Assembly (NCBI GenBank): GCA_012845835.1
Contig: JABAKD010000023.1
Coordinates: 26,143,972 to 26,207,971 of the forward strand
DNA length: 64,000 nt
Source: Undaria pinnatifida
Taxonomy: Eukaryota > Sar > Phaeophyceae > Laminariales > Alariaceae
Direction: 5' to 3'
In this document: positions 34,430 to 44,700 of the stretch, one piece after another
How the letters are laid out: each line of letters begins with the position of its first letter
How positions within the stretch are numbered: the first letter of the stretch is position 1
The notes under the pieces: generated by a model
The model's input: only the letters and a program-made list of their open reading frames with translations
Database searches by the model: none
What the model was told of the DNA's origin: nothing
Made by a program: the position numbers and the translations under genes

Positions 34430-34470
34430 AAATCTATATATCTTAATTCGCTTATCACATATGCACATCC

Positions 34471-34800
34471 TTACGTCTGCGGATATCTCCCGCCTCTGAC
34501 CGCCTTTCCGCGCGGTTTCTTCGCTGAGGCGTGCCCCCGCCTCGCCTGCAACCACCGGCTCAGCTGATCCGGCCCCTCGGCGCCGTAGCGCGCGCGCGAG
34601 GCCTCGACGTCGAGATCTACGACGAGATCTCCGAAAAATCGTGCCCTGTGAGACGTTTGGTGCGTAGTCTGCACACAGGGCTAATGTCTTCGCGTTATCT
34701 CTTCGGTACGTGTTCTCTGACCTCCGACACACGGGGGGGGGTCGATTACCTGGCCGGCGTCGCCATTGTAAAGGCCACTAAGCGAGGTTTGTGCTAGGAT
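34471..34800 (-). pseudogene. Two 3' exons, satellite unit 2
   Basis: Exons 34800-34750 and 34668-34471, open as in unit 1. This unit has the GAEGPDQLSRW variant, shared with unit 5. Confidence 0.6.
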
Positions 34801-35486
34801 CTGGGGAAGAAAAGTTCGTAATCCCCGAGAACACATGCCACCCAGGCGTAGTGGAGAACTGCGAACTCTCAAAATTTTTGAACCCCCGGTCGTCTACAGC
34901 AGCACGTATACATGTACATGATGTACAGCAGTAGCTGAAGCTATGATGAGCCTGCAGCATCACGAAGCTACAAATGGTATATGCACAGCAGCATCACGAA
35001 GTTACAAATGGCATATGCACAGCAGAATCACGAAGCTACAAATGGCATATGCACAGCAGCAGCTAGGCGTCGTGGAGAACTGCGAACTCTCAATATTTTT
35101 GAACCCCCGGTAGTCTACAGCAGCACGTACATGTACATGAAGTACAGCAGTAGCTGAAGCTATGATGAGCCTGCAGCATGACGAAGCTACAAATGGTATA
35201 TGCACAGCAGCATCACGAAGCTACAAATGGTACATGCACAGCAGCATCACGAAGCTACAAATGGTATATGCACAGCAGCAGCTGTGGCCGCGCCTTTCTG
35301 CGTAGCAACGCAGAGCGTCACCCAGCTGGGGTGAACCGCCATGCTCTCCCATAATTTCCAGGCTGCCTTCTCGCATTGTTCCGCCGCACACGGGAAATCG
35401 GGAAAAAATTGTTGGCTTTTTCCCTTTCCAGTATCTCCCATATAAATCTATATATATATTAGTTCGCTTATCACATATGCACATCC

Positions 35487-35813
35487 TTACGTCTGCGGAT
35501 ATCTCCCGCCTCTGACCGCCTTTCCGCGCGGTTTCTTCGCTGAGGCGTGCCCCCGCCTCGCCTGCAACCACCGGGTCAGCTGATCCGCCCGCTCGGCGCC
35601 GTAGCGCGCGCGCGAGGCCTCGACGTCGAGATCTACGACGAGATCTCCGAAAAATCGTGCCCTGTGAGACGTTTGGTGCGTAGTCTGCACACAGGGCTAA
35701 TGTCTTCGCGTTATTTCTTCGGTACGTGTTCTCTGACCTCCGACACACGGGGGGGGGTCGATTACCTGGCCGGCGTCGCCATTGTAGCCACTAAGCGAGG
35801 TTTGTGCTAGGAT
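35487..35813 (-). pseudogene. Two 3' exons, satellite unit 3
   Basis: Exons 35813-35766 and 35684-35487. A 3-nt deletion removes one codon (SLSGYNGD in place of SLSGLYNGD) and keeps the frame. Confidence 0.6.
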
Positions 35814-36475
35814 CTGGGGAAGAAAAGTTCGTAATCCTCGAGAACACATGCCACCCAGGCGTAGTGGAGAACTGCGAACTCTCAATATTTTTGAACCCCC
35901 GGTAGTCTACAGCAGCACGTATACATGTACATGATGTACAGCAGTAGCTGAAGCTATGATGAGCCTGCAGCATCACGAAGCTACAAATGGTATATGCACA
36001 GCAGCATCACGTATGCACAGCAGCATCACGAAGCTACAAATGGTATATGCACAGCAGAATCACGAAGCTACAAATGGTATATGCACAGCAGCAGCTAGGC
36101 GTCGTGGAGAACTGCGAACTCTCAATATTTTTGAACCCCCGGTAGTCTACAGCAGCACGTACATGTACATGATGTACAGCAGTAGCTGAAGCTATGATGA
36201 GCCTGCAGCATGACGAAGCTACAAATGGTATATGCACAGCAGCATCACGAAGCTACAAATGGTATATGCACAGCAGCATCACGAAGCTACAAATGGTATA
36301 TGCACAGCAGCAGCTGTGGCCGCGCCTTTCTGCGTAGCAACGCAGAGCGTCACCCAGCTGGGGTGAACCGCCATGCTCTCCCATAATTTCCAGGCTGCCT
36401 TCTCGCATTGTTCCGCCGCACACGGGAAATCGGGAAAAATTTGTCGGCATTTTCCCTTTCCAATATCTCCCATAT

Positions 36476-36584
36476 ATGAATTAACAAACTTCGTCTAACT
36501 CTTGGCATTACTTCTTACCCTCTTAATATTTACTATCCTGCGCTGCGACCGGCGGCCGTCCAGGCCGCCGGCGTAGCCCCTTGT
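36476..36584 (+). mobile_element. 109-bp hairpin element, copy 2 (between units 3 and 4)
   Basis: Same ends and same site as at 34321-34429, apparently identical. Confidence 0.85.
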
Positions 36585-36625
36585 AAATCTATATATCTTA
36601 GTTCGCTTATTTCATATGCACATCC

Positions 36626-36955
36626 TTACGTCTGCGGATATCTCCCGCCTCTGACCGCCTTTCCGCGCGGTTTCTTCGCTGAGGCGTGCCCCCGCCTCGC
36701 CTGCAACCACCGGGTCAGCTGATCCGCCCGCTCGGCGCCGTAGCGCGCGCGCGAGGCCTCGACGTCGAGATCTACGACGAGATCTCCGAAAAATCGTGCC
36801 CTGTGAGACGTTTGGTGCGTAGTCTGCACAAAGGGCTAATGTCTTCGCGTTATTTCTTCGGTACGTGTTCTCTGACCTCCGACACACGGGGGGGGGTCGA
36901 TTACCTGGCCGGCGTCGCCATTGTAAAGGCCACTAAGCGAGGTTTGTGCTAGGAT
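36626..36955 (-). pseudogene. Two 3' exons, satellite unit 4
   Basis: Exons 36955-36905 and 36823-36626, open, with GAERADQLTRW as in units 1 and 3. Confidence 0.6.
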
Positions 36956-37617
36956 CTGGGGAAGAAAAGTTCGTAATCCTCGAGAACACATGCCACCCAG
37001 GCGTAGTGGAGAACTGCGAACTCTCAATATTTTTGAACCCCCGGTAGTCTACAGCAGCACGTATACATGTACATGATGTACAGCAGTAGCTGAAGCTATG
37101 ATGAGCCTGCAGCATCACGAAGCTACAAATGGTATATGCACAGCAGCATCACGTATGCACAGCAGCATCACGAAGCTACAAATGGTATATGCACAGCAGA
37201 ATCACGAAGCTACAAATGGTATATGCACAGCAGCAGCTAGGCGTCGTGGAGAACTGCGAACTCTCAATATTTTTGAACCCCCGGTAGTCTACAGCAGCAC
37301 GTACATGTACATGATGTACAGCAGTAGCTGAAGCTATGATGAGCCTGCAGCATGACGAAGCTACAAATGGTATATGCACAGCAGCATCACGAAGCTACAA
37401 ATGGTATATGCACAGCAGCATCACGAAGCTACAAATGGTATACGCACAGCAGCAGCTGTGGCCGCGCCTTTCTGCGTAGCAACGCAGAGCGTCACCCAGC
37501 TGGGGTGAACCGCCATGCTCTCCCATAATTTCCAGGCTGCCTTCTCGCATTGTTCCGCCGCACACGGGAAATCGGGAAAAATTTGTCGGCATTTTCCCTT
37601 TCCAATATCTCCCATAT

Positions 37618-37726
37618 ATGAATTAACAAACTTCGTCTAACTCTTGGCATTACTTCTTACCCTCTTAATATTTACTATCCTGCGCTGCGACCGGCGGCCG
37701 TCCAGGCCGCCGGCGTAGCCCCTTGT
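37618..37726 (+). mobile_element. 109-bp hairpin element, copy 3 (between units 4 and 5)
   Basis: Same ends and same site as the two earlier copies. Confidence 0.85.
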
Positions 37727-37767
37727 AAATCTATATATCTTAGTTCGCTTATCACATATGCACATCC

Positions 37768-38097
37768 TTACGTCTGCGGATATCTCCCGCCTCTGACCGC
37801 CTTTCCGCGCGGTTTCTTCGCTGAGGCGTGCCCCCGCCTCGCCTGCAACCACCGGCTCAGCTGATCCGGCCCCTCGGCGCCGTAGCGCGCGCGCGAGGCC
37901 TCGACGTCGAGATCTACGACGAGATCTCCGAAAAATCGTGCCCTGCGAGACGTTTGGTGCGTAGTCTGCACACAGGGCTAATGTCTTCGCGTTATCTCTT
38001 CGGTACGTGTTCTCTGACCTCCGACACACGGGGGGGGGTCGATTACCTGGCCGGCGTCGCCATTGTAAAGGCCACTAAGCGAGGTTTGTGCTAGGAT
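37768..38097 (-). pseudogene. Two 3' exons, satellite unit 5
   Basis: Exons 38097-38047 and 37965-37768. It has GAEGPDQLSRW and one further change (HQTSRRARFF), still open. Confidence 0.6.
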
Positions 38098-38814
38098 CTG
38101 GGGAAGAAAAGTTCGTAATCCCCGAGAACACATGCCACCCAGGCGTAGTGGAGAACTGCGAACTCTCAAAATTTTTGAACCCCCGGTCGTCTACAGCAGC
38201 ACGTATACATGTACATGATGTACAGCAGTAGCTGAAGCTATGATGAGCCTGCAGCATCACGAAGCTACAAATGGTATATGCACAGCAGCATCACGAAGCT
38301 ACAAATGGTATATGCACAGCAGCATCACGAAGCTACAAATGGTATACGCACAGCAGAATCACGAAGCTACAAATGGTATATGCACAGCAGCAGCTAGGCG
38401 TCGTGGAGAACTGCGAACTCTCAATATTTTTGAACCCCCGGTAGTCTACAGCAGCACGTACATGTACATGAAGTACAGCAGTAGCTGAAGCTATGATGAG
38501 CCTGCAGCATGACGAAGCTACAAATGGTATATGCACAGCAGCATCACGAAGCTACAAATGGTACATGCACAGCAGCATCACGAAGCTACAAATGGTATGT
38601 GCACAGCAGCAGCTGTGGCCGCGCCTTTCTGCGTAGCAACGCAGAGCGTCACCCAGCTGGGGTGAACCGCCATGCTCTCCCATAATTTCCAGGCTGCCTT
38701 CTCGCATTGTTCCGCCGCACACGGGAAATCGGGAAAAAATTGTTGGCATTTTCCCTTCCAGTATCTCCCATATAAATATATATATATTAGTTCGCTTATC
38801 ACATATGCACATCC

Positions 38815-39144
38815 TTACGTCTGCGGATATCTCCCGCCTCTGACCGCCTTTCCGCGCGGTTTCTTCGCTGAGGCGTGCCCCCGCCTCGCCTGCAACCACC
38901 GGCTCAGCTGATCCTCCTGCTCGGCGCCGTAGCGCGCGCGCGAGGTCTCGACGTCGAGATCTACGACGAGATCTCCGAAAAATCGTGCCCTGTGAGACGT
39001 TTGGTGCGTAGTCTGCACACAGGGCTAATGTCTTCGCGTTATCTCTTCGGTACGTGTTCTCTGACCTCCGACACACGGGGGGGGGTCGATTACCTGGCCG
39101 GCGTCGCCATTGTAAAGGCCACTAAGCGAGGTTTGTGCTAGGAT
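38815..39144 (-). pseudogene. Two 3' exons, satellite unit 6
   Basis: Exons 39144-39094 and 39012-38815, with VETSRARYGAEQEDQLSRW. The unit is cut short on its right by the host-type exon at 39429. Confidence 0.6.
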
Positions 39145-39428
39145 CTGGGGAAGAAAAGTTCGTAATCCCCGAGAACACATGCCACCCAGGCGTAGTGGAG
39201 AACTGCGAACTCTCAAAATTTTTGAACCCCCGGTGGTCTACAGCAGCACGTATACATGTACATGATGTACAGCAGTAGCTGAAGCTATGATGAGCCTGCA
39301 GCATCACGAAGCTCCAAATGGTATATGCACAGCAGCATCACGAAGCTGCAAATGGTATATGCACAGCAGCATCACGAAGCTACAAATGGTATATGCAGCT
39401 GTGGCCGCGCCTTTCTGCGTAGCAACGC

Positions 39429-41599
39429 GTCCTGGAAAAGGTGACATCCCGTGGTGTAGTTTGGTACTCCTGTGACCAAAACGTACAGGGGGATCCTGAC
39501 TCCTGCCCCTTCACCGCGAACAAGTTTCGGCCCGAGCGCGACTCGACCAAGAAGCAGTCCAAGCTTATCTGTGTGGTCTGCATCCTCCCGGTCAACGGCG
39601 CCATCTCCATCGGAAAGAAGCTTGACGGGGAGGTTGACGACGACGGCAAGCCAAGTAAGTATGGTATTTTTGCCCTTTCGTTTCTTTCCTCGGTATTTTT
39701 GCTATCGTATAATAGCATAGTCGATACAACAGCAGTACAACAGCGCTTTTGCCCGGGGTTTTATTGCGCTGCTGTTGGATTGCCTGCCGGGTGTGATCAT
39801 TTGATGCCTTGCATCCTTCCACCGTCCAGCCGTGTCTGCATGCCAACGTGTGTCCCATTCTTTCAGCGCCCTCTGAGGGTATGTTGCCAAACCGCACGAC
39901 TGCTACTCTGTTGAGCGCCTACTTTTGATTGGTGTTTACTGCCTCCTTTTCCCCTACTAGTGTTTACTGGTTTTTCCCCCCAACTTTTCATTCCTACGAT
40001 CGTATTTGTTTTTCGTCTCACTTCTGCAGCCTTGCGCCCTACTGCTGTAGTGTAAGTCGCCCCGTGCGTGACTCGTCTGATCCTCGCATCATTTCCTCGT
40101 CCTGCGTTGTCCGCCTGCCAGCGTGTGTGCCCTCCTTTGAGCGTATTATTTTGTGTGCTGTATGTACCGACGGTATGGCGAACGTTTATTCCTTTGCGAA
40201 AACGCCCTGCTGCGATTTCACTGGCTTTGTTCCGCTTTTACCTGCTTTTTTTATTACGTTTACTCGTAGGGCGTCCGTCTCTTTTCTGCTCTGTAATCGC
40301 ATCCTTTCGTCGTCCTTCCGGGTTAGCCTGCGTATATGTTTCTTCGGCACCATCACAGCCCTCTTTCGTGTCGTATCAAAGGCACGTTGAAATTAAAACA
40401 CTTGCCAACCCGCCTGAATACTACTGCTGTTGCTGTTTTTGTTTCTTTTTCAGGGGACTCATACTTGCCTTTTTTCCCGCGTCCGTCTCGTTTTTGCTTT
40501 TTTCTCGTGTCTGTCTCGTTTTTTGCTTTCCGTCCGTATACTTGATCCAAAGAGTACGAGAACTTGCACGTACACTTCGAGGACTGCGCTGGCCGGAGGG
40601 TCACGAACGCTTCCGGGGAGGAAGTTTTCACCAGCGGGACCTCGGCCACAGAAGACCTCATCGGAGTGAGCGACAATTGCCTGTGTCCAACTGCATCTTT
40701 CACACGAGTATATTTATAAACGCCTGTGTTCTACATGATGTAACACATATTGCTCACAGCTGTTTTTTTTTTTAATTTTTCTACGAAATACGTATTATAA
40801 AAAATGAAAATACACTCCAGCTGTGAGATCGAAGATTTCGTCGAAACTCATCTTTGCAAGCTGTGTGTGATACTCCGATCGCGCGCATTACGAGTTGTGT
40901 GTCCTCAGTATATAGGTCGGCGACTCCCCTTACAACTACAGTGTAGCTATCAGGGTCAACAGGATGATTTTAGTCAGTCTGTGCGCGGAAACTATAAAAC
41001 CCGTTTCTGAGGGGGACAAAATCTGACAGCTGTGAAGGGAAATGTATCCCTTTATCAAGTGAATTTTCTAATGTTGTATGCATCTTTCATACGAGTATAT
41101 TTATCGGTTGAGTCAACACATATTAGATGCATCTTTCATACGAGTATATATTACTGTTTATAATTTTCCCCTCCCTACGCATGATTTCACACAGGAACTC
41201 TGCATATGCTACGACCCAACGCACACGTTCGACCACCTCCGCGACGGGTGCACTGGCCAGATCGAGGACGGCCAGCTCGTGGTCAAGGGGTGGGCCAACG
41301 CCGACATTCCGGAGCCGTTGCACCTGCGTTGCGCTAAGCGTCTCTGGGCGAAGAAGGTACGCAGTCATCGTAGATTTCCATCATGCCGCCTTCCGTCTGT
41401 TGTGTAGGTCTGGCTCTTTTCTTTATAATATATGATCACACTCCTTATTTTTCCTGTGTTGCGCTCTTCCCCATGTTCGTCTTGACAGCGCCAAGAGCTC
41501 GTGAACGAGAAGAAGTTCCTGCGCAAGACGGGAGCCTCCGCGGAAAGTGAGGCGAAGAACCCCTCTGCCTTGGTCCCCTCCGACTTCGCCGACTTTTGA
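39429..41599 (+). CDS. 3' part (four exons) of an unrecognised host-type gene
   Basis: Exon boundaries that keep one reading frame are 39429-39654 (donor GTAAGT), 40553-40665 (donor GTGAGC), 41195-41356 (acceptor TTTCACACAG, donor GTACGC) and 41489-41599 (acceptor CTTGACAG), with the stop TGA at 41597. Phases agree at all three junctions (1, 0, 0). The piece is about 203 codons, with runs such as KQSKLICVVCILPVNGAIS, YENLHVHFEDCAGRRVT, CICYDPTHTFDHLRDGC and EPLHLRCAKRLWAKK. The CxC...C...H-x2-C pattern in exon 3 could bind zinc, but no family is clear. Third positions are strongly G/C. Introns are 898, 529 and 132 nt. Intron 2 contains a piece of the foldback repeat. The 5' end is lost at the satellite junction. 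It is either a host gene cut by the array or a fragment carried by the neighbouring Helitron. Confidence 0.7.
40801..41070 (-). repeat. Foldback-element fragment inside intron 2
   Basis: 40801-40893 is the inverted dispersed module and 40910-41070 matches the right arm of the palindrome at 28865-28990, including TATAGGTCGGCGACTCCCC. Confidence 0.75.
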
Positions 41600-41642
41600 A
41601 GATCCAAAAGGTTAGTCGTTTACCATCTCATATTTGGCTTTC

Positions 41643-41700
41643 ATTAGCCCTGATACTGGCTTATATTAGCCCTGATACTGGCTTTTCGTAGCCCTGATTA
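41643..41700 (+). repeat. Short tandem repeat upstream of the Helitron gene
   Basis: Three imperfect copies of TAGCCCTGATACTGGCTT lie between the stop of the host-type gene and the RepHel start. Confidence 0.7.
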
Positions 41701-41755
41701 TTGTCATTCCAACACCGAGTTTTGGTGACCCACTTTACGTTGCATTCCGCTTTTG

Positions 41756-44700
41756 ATGCCAACCCACCTACCTGACCACTTACCTACTGATAACTTTGAA
41801 GTTCAAACTCAGTCACGCCATGAAGTTACGCCTGCTGTAACACGATCTAGAAGCGCGTGTGCTGTTACACAAGATGATCCCCATAGACCTGCTTCCAACT
41901 CTACTGAAACCTCTGAAAGCCAATCTCAGCCACGCCACGCAGTTACGCCTGCTGTCACACGATCCAGATGTGCATGTCCTGCCAGACGAGCTTCTACAAG
42001 CGCATGTGCTGTTACACGAGATAAACCCCATAGACCACCTTCCAACTCAACTGAACCCTCTGATAGCCAATCTCAGCAACGCCATGAAGTTACGCCTGCT
42101 GTCACACGATCCAGAAGTGCTTGTGCTGTAAGGCGAACTTCCAACACACATGATACCTCTGAACGCCACAGAAAAACTAACGTTGCAGCTAGACGAGCTT
42201 CCAAAGCTCGCCGCCGCCGCGCTGCACGTACGGCCATTCTCGCAGCTAGACGTTTACGTACCCAACCAACACGTCAAGCTGATGACGATTCAGCAATAAT
42301 TCGCGATCATTTTACACGCATGCGAGCTCCTCGCCACCCGACCCTTCCACCTCCTGCCTCCAACGCTCCTCTTATTTCCCCGAAAGGTATTCAAGAGTTC
42401 AACTCAATGACCCATATTCCAGACTCTAATATTTTCGAAAACACCGTTCTTACACACGAAGATAACTACGTCTGCCCGCACTGCGGCGCAATGTTGTGGA
42501 AAGAAAAACGAAAAAATAAATACAACTGTTGCAAAAACGGCGAATATGCGACACACCCTTTACGACCTATTCCTGCTGATGTATAGGATATATTTTACTC
42601 TTCGGAATTCAGTCGCAATCAACGAAGGTATAACTCTCTGTTCTCTTTCATCGCCCTCGGGGCAGGCGGAATGGACAAAAGAACATGGACCAACCCACCC
42701 CCTCCTTCAATGCTTACTATGCATGGCAAAGCGTACCATCGAATTTTCGACCTCCAAGAGCAGTACGAAAACCTAACTGTTGGCAACACTGCTCGCCTTT
42801 ATATATATGACTCCGATTTTACTCAGCAATCTCAGTCCACACGAATGAATCACAATATTGCGACGTCTTTAAGAAACTACATTACTGGCAACATCCCATG
42901 GGCTCATCAGTACAAAGCTGCTGTTGACACTGTCATTAATTCACCAAACGTCACTTCTGGACCTGCCTTCATGGAGTTCGCAGACGTTAGCAGAGCCAAC
43001 GATGGACCGGTTATAGGACAACCCGTGGCTGCACCCGAAATAGCAGCTTTACTATACCCTTCAGGTCAACGATGCACTTCTACAACACAACCTATTGTTA
43101 CCTACCCAAAAGACAGCCCAGATTCTAAACCACGTTTCTTACCCTTATGGAGCAGCGCTATTGAGCCCCTTCATTTCCCGTTCCTCTTCTGTAAAGGAGA
43201 GAGTGGCTGGAGTAAGGGCCATAAATCTGAAGTTCCGCCTTACAAATCACGAACCATGAATCGCTCGAACACGAAGCATGTTCCATTTCTGTTCTATTGC
43301 CGCCAACGTCTGTTGTGCGAACCAGTTTTTAAAACTAATAGCCGCATTGCCCAGAAATGGAGTTGTTCCATGTATTCCCGTTTTGAAGAAGACACACTTA
43401 CGTTCGTCGAGCGTGACGCCATGCAGCAGCGACTGTCGACGTATCGATCCGTTAAAGAATCAACAGCGGCGGACATGCCCGGAAATTTACTGCCAGCGAG
43501 TTTTCATGGCTCTCCACTTAAAAGGAAGAAAAACACAGAAGACGCCCTCGCCGTCGTCAATCGCAAAGGAAAGCCGCATGTCATGTTAACCGTAACTTGC
43601 AATCCATTGTGGAGCGAAATTGTTGATAATCTCGAACCTAATCAAAGTGCTTCCGATCGCCCGGACCTGTGCTGCCGTGTTTTCAAAATCAAGCTTGGTG
43701 AAATTATGAAAGAACTCAAAAGTGGCAACGTTTTCGGGCCATACGACTACCATATGTATACCATAGAGTTCCAGAAGCGCGGTCTCCCCCATGCACACAT
43801 TGTCGCCCGATTCAAGGGAGATGGTCCTAACACGCCGGACTTTATGGATTCTTGGGTGTGGGCTCAGCTGCTCTCTGCCAGTATAGCGGAAGGCCGCCTA
43901 CGAGAAAAAGTTCTCAAGTTCATGGTTCACCGGCCTTGCGGCGCAAACAATCCCAATTCTCCATGTATGGAAACTAACCGCCAATCTCGAAGAAAGTACT
44001 GCAACAAATACTACCCTCAGCCCTTTAGAAGCACCGCTACAGTTAACGAGAAATCCGGTCGTGCAGAGTATAAACGAACAGATAACGGCGACACCGCCAC
44101 TATTCGTCAGAAAGTTGAAGATGTTTGGAAAGATGTCACCATCGATAACCAATGGATTGTCCCATATAATCCTTATCTGCTTCTGAAGTTTGATTGCCAT
44201 ATATGTGTCGACGTTGTCACCGCGGCTTCTTGTGTTAAGTATCTTTTCAAGTATGTGACCAAGGGTGCTGATATGGCGAAAGCAAGAATATCTGGGATAT
44301 CTAGTGAAGTCGAACAATACCGTCAAACACGATATATTTCTGCCGCCGAGGCAAACTGGAGACTTCTTGGTTTCGATCTGCTTAATCGTGCGCCTGCCGT
44401 TACTCTTCTCTTCGCCCACCTTGAGGGCGAAAACCACGTCGTTTTCACACCAACTGATACGCATGAACAACGCCAACACATCGCTGAAGAAGCCGTTTCA
44501 CACCTTATGAGATATTTCAAGAGACCGATTCCTTCTATTTTTACCCCACTTTCTATGCTAGATTATTATGAATCTTACGTCGTTACCAAAAAGAAAAAAG
44601 ACCACCCCATCCCATTTGCTCCCCCACCTGGCTCATGGTTGGACGGTTACGGCAACGTCGTCTCCGAAAGACAATCACCCCATGTGTGCCGCATTAAGTT

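Larger units (their letters stand above)
33249..39428. repeat. Six-unit satellite array carrying minus-strand gene exons
   Basis: Six direct units start near 33295, 34471, 35487, 36626, 37768 and 38815; spacings are 1176, 1016, 1139, 1142 and 1047 bp. Each unit holds a GC-rich exon block, two copies of a block starting GTGGAGAACTGCGAACTC, and runs of a 34-bp minisatellite (core ACGAAGCTACAAATGGTATA). Length differences come from minisatellite number and from a 109-bp insert at three of the five junctions. The array ends inside GCGTAGCAACGC at 39428, where a host-type exon begins. Confidence 0.92.

Noticed and set aside
39655-40552. Genes in the pyrimidine-rich frames at 39929-40390 and 40068-40775
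   Set aside because: These lie in intron 1 of the four-exon gene and read as Phe/Leu/Ser-rich low-complexity translations.
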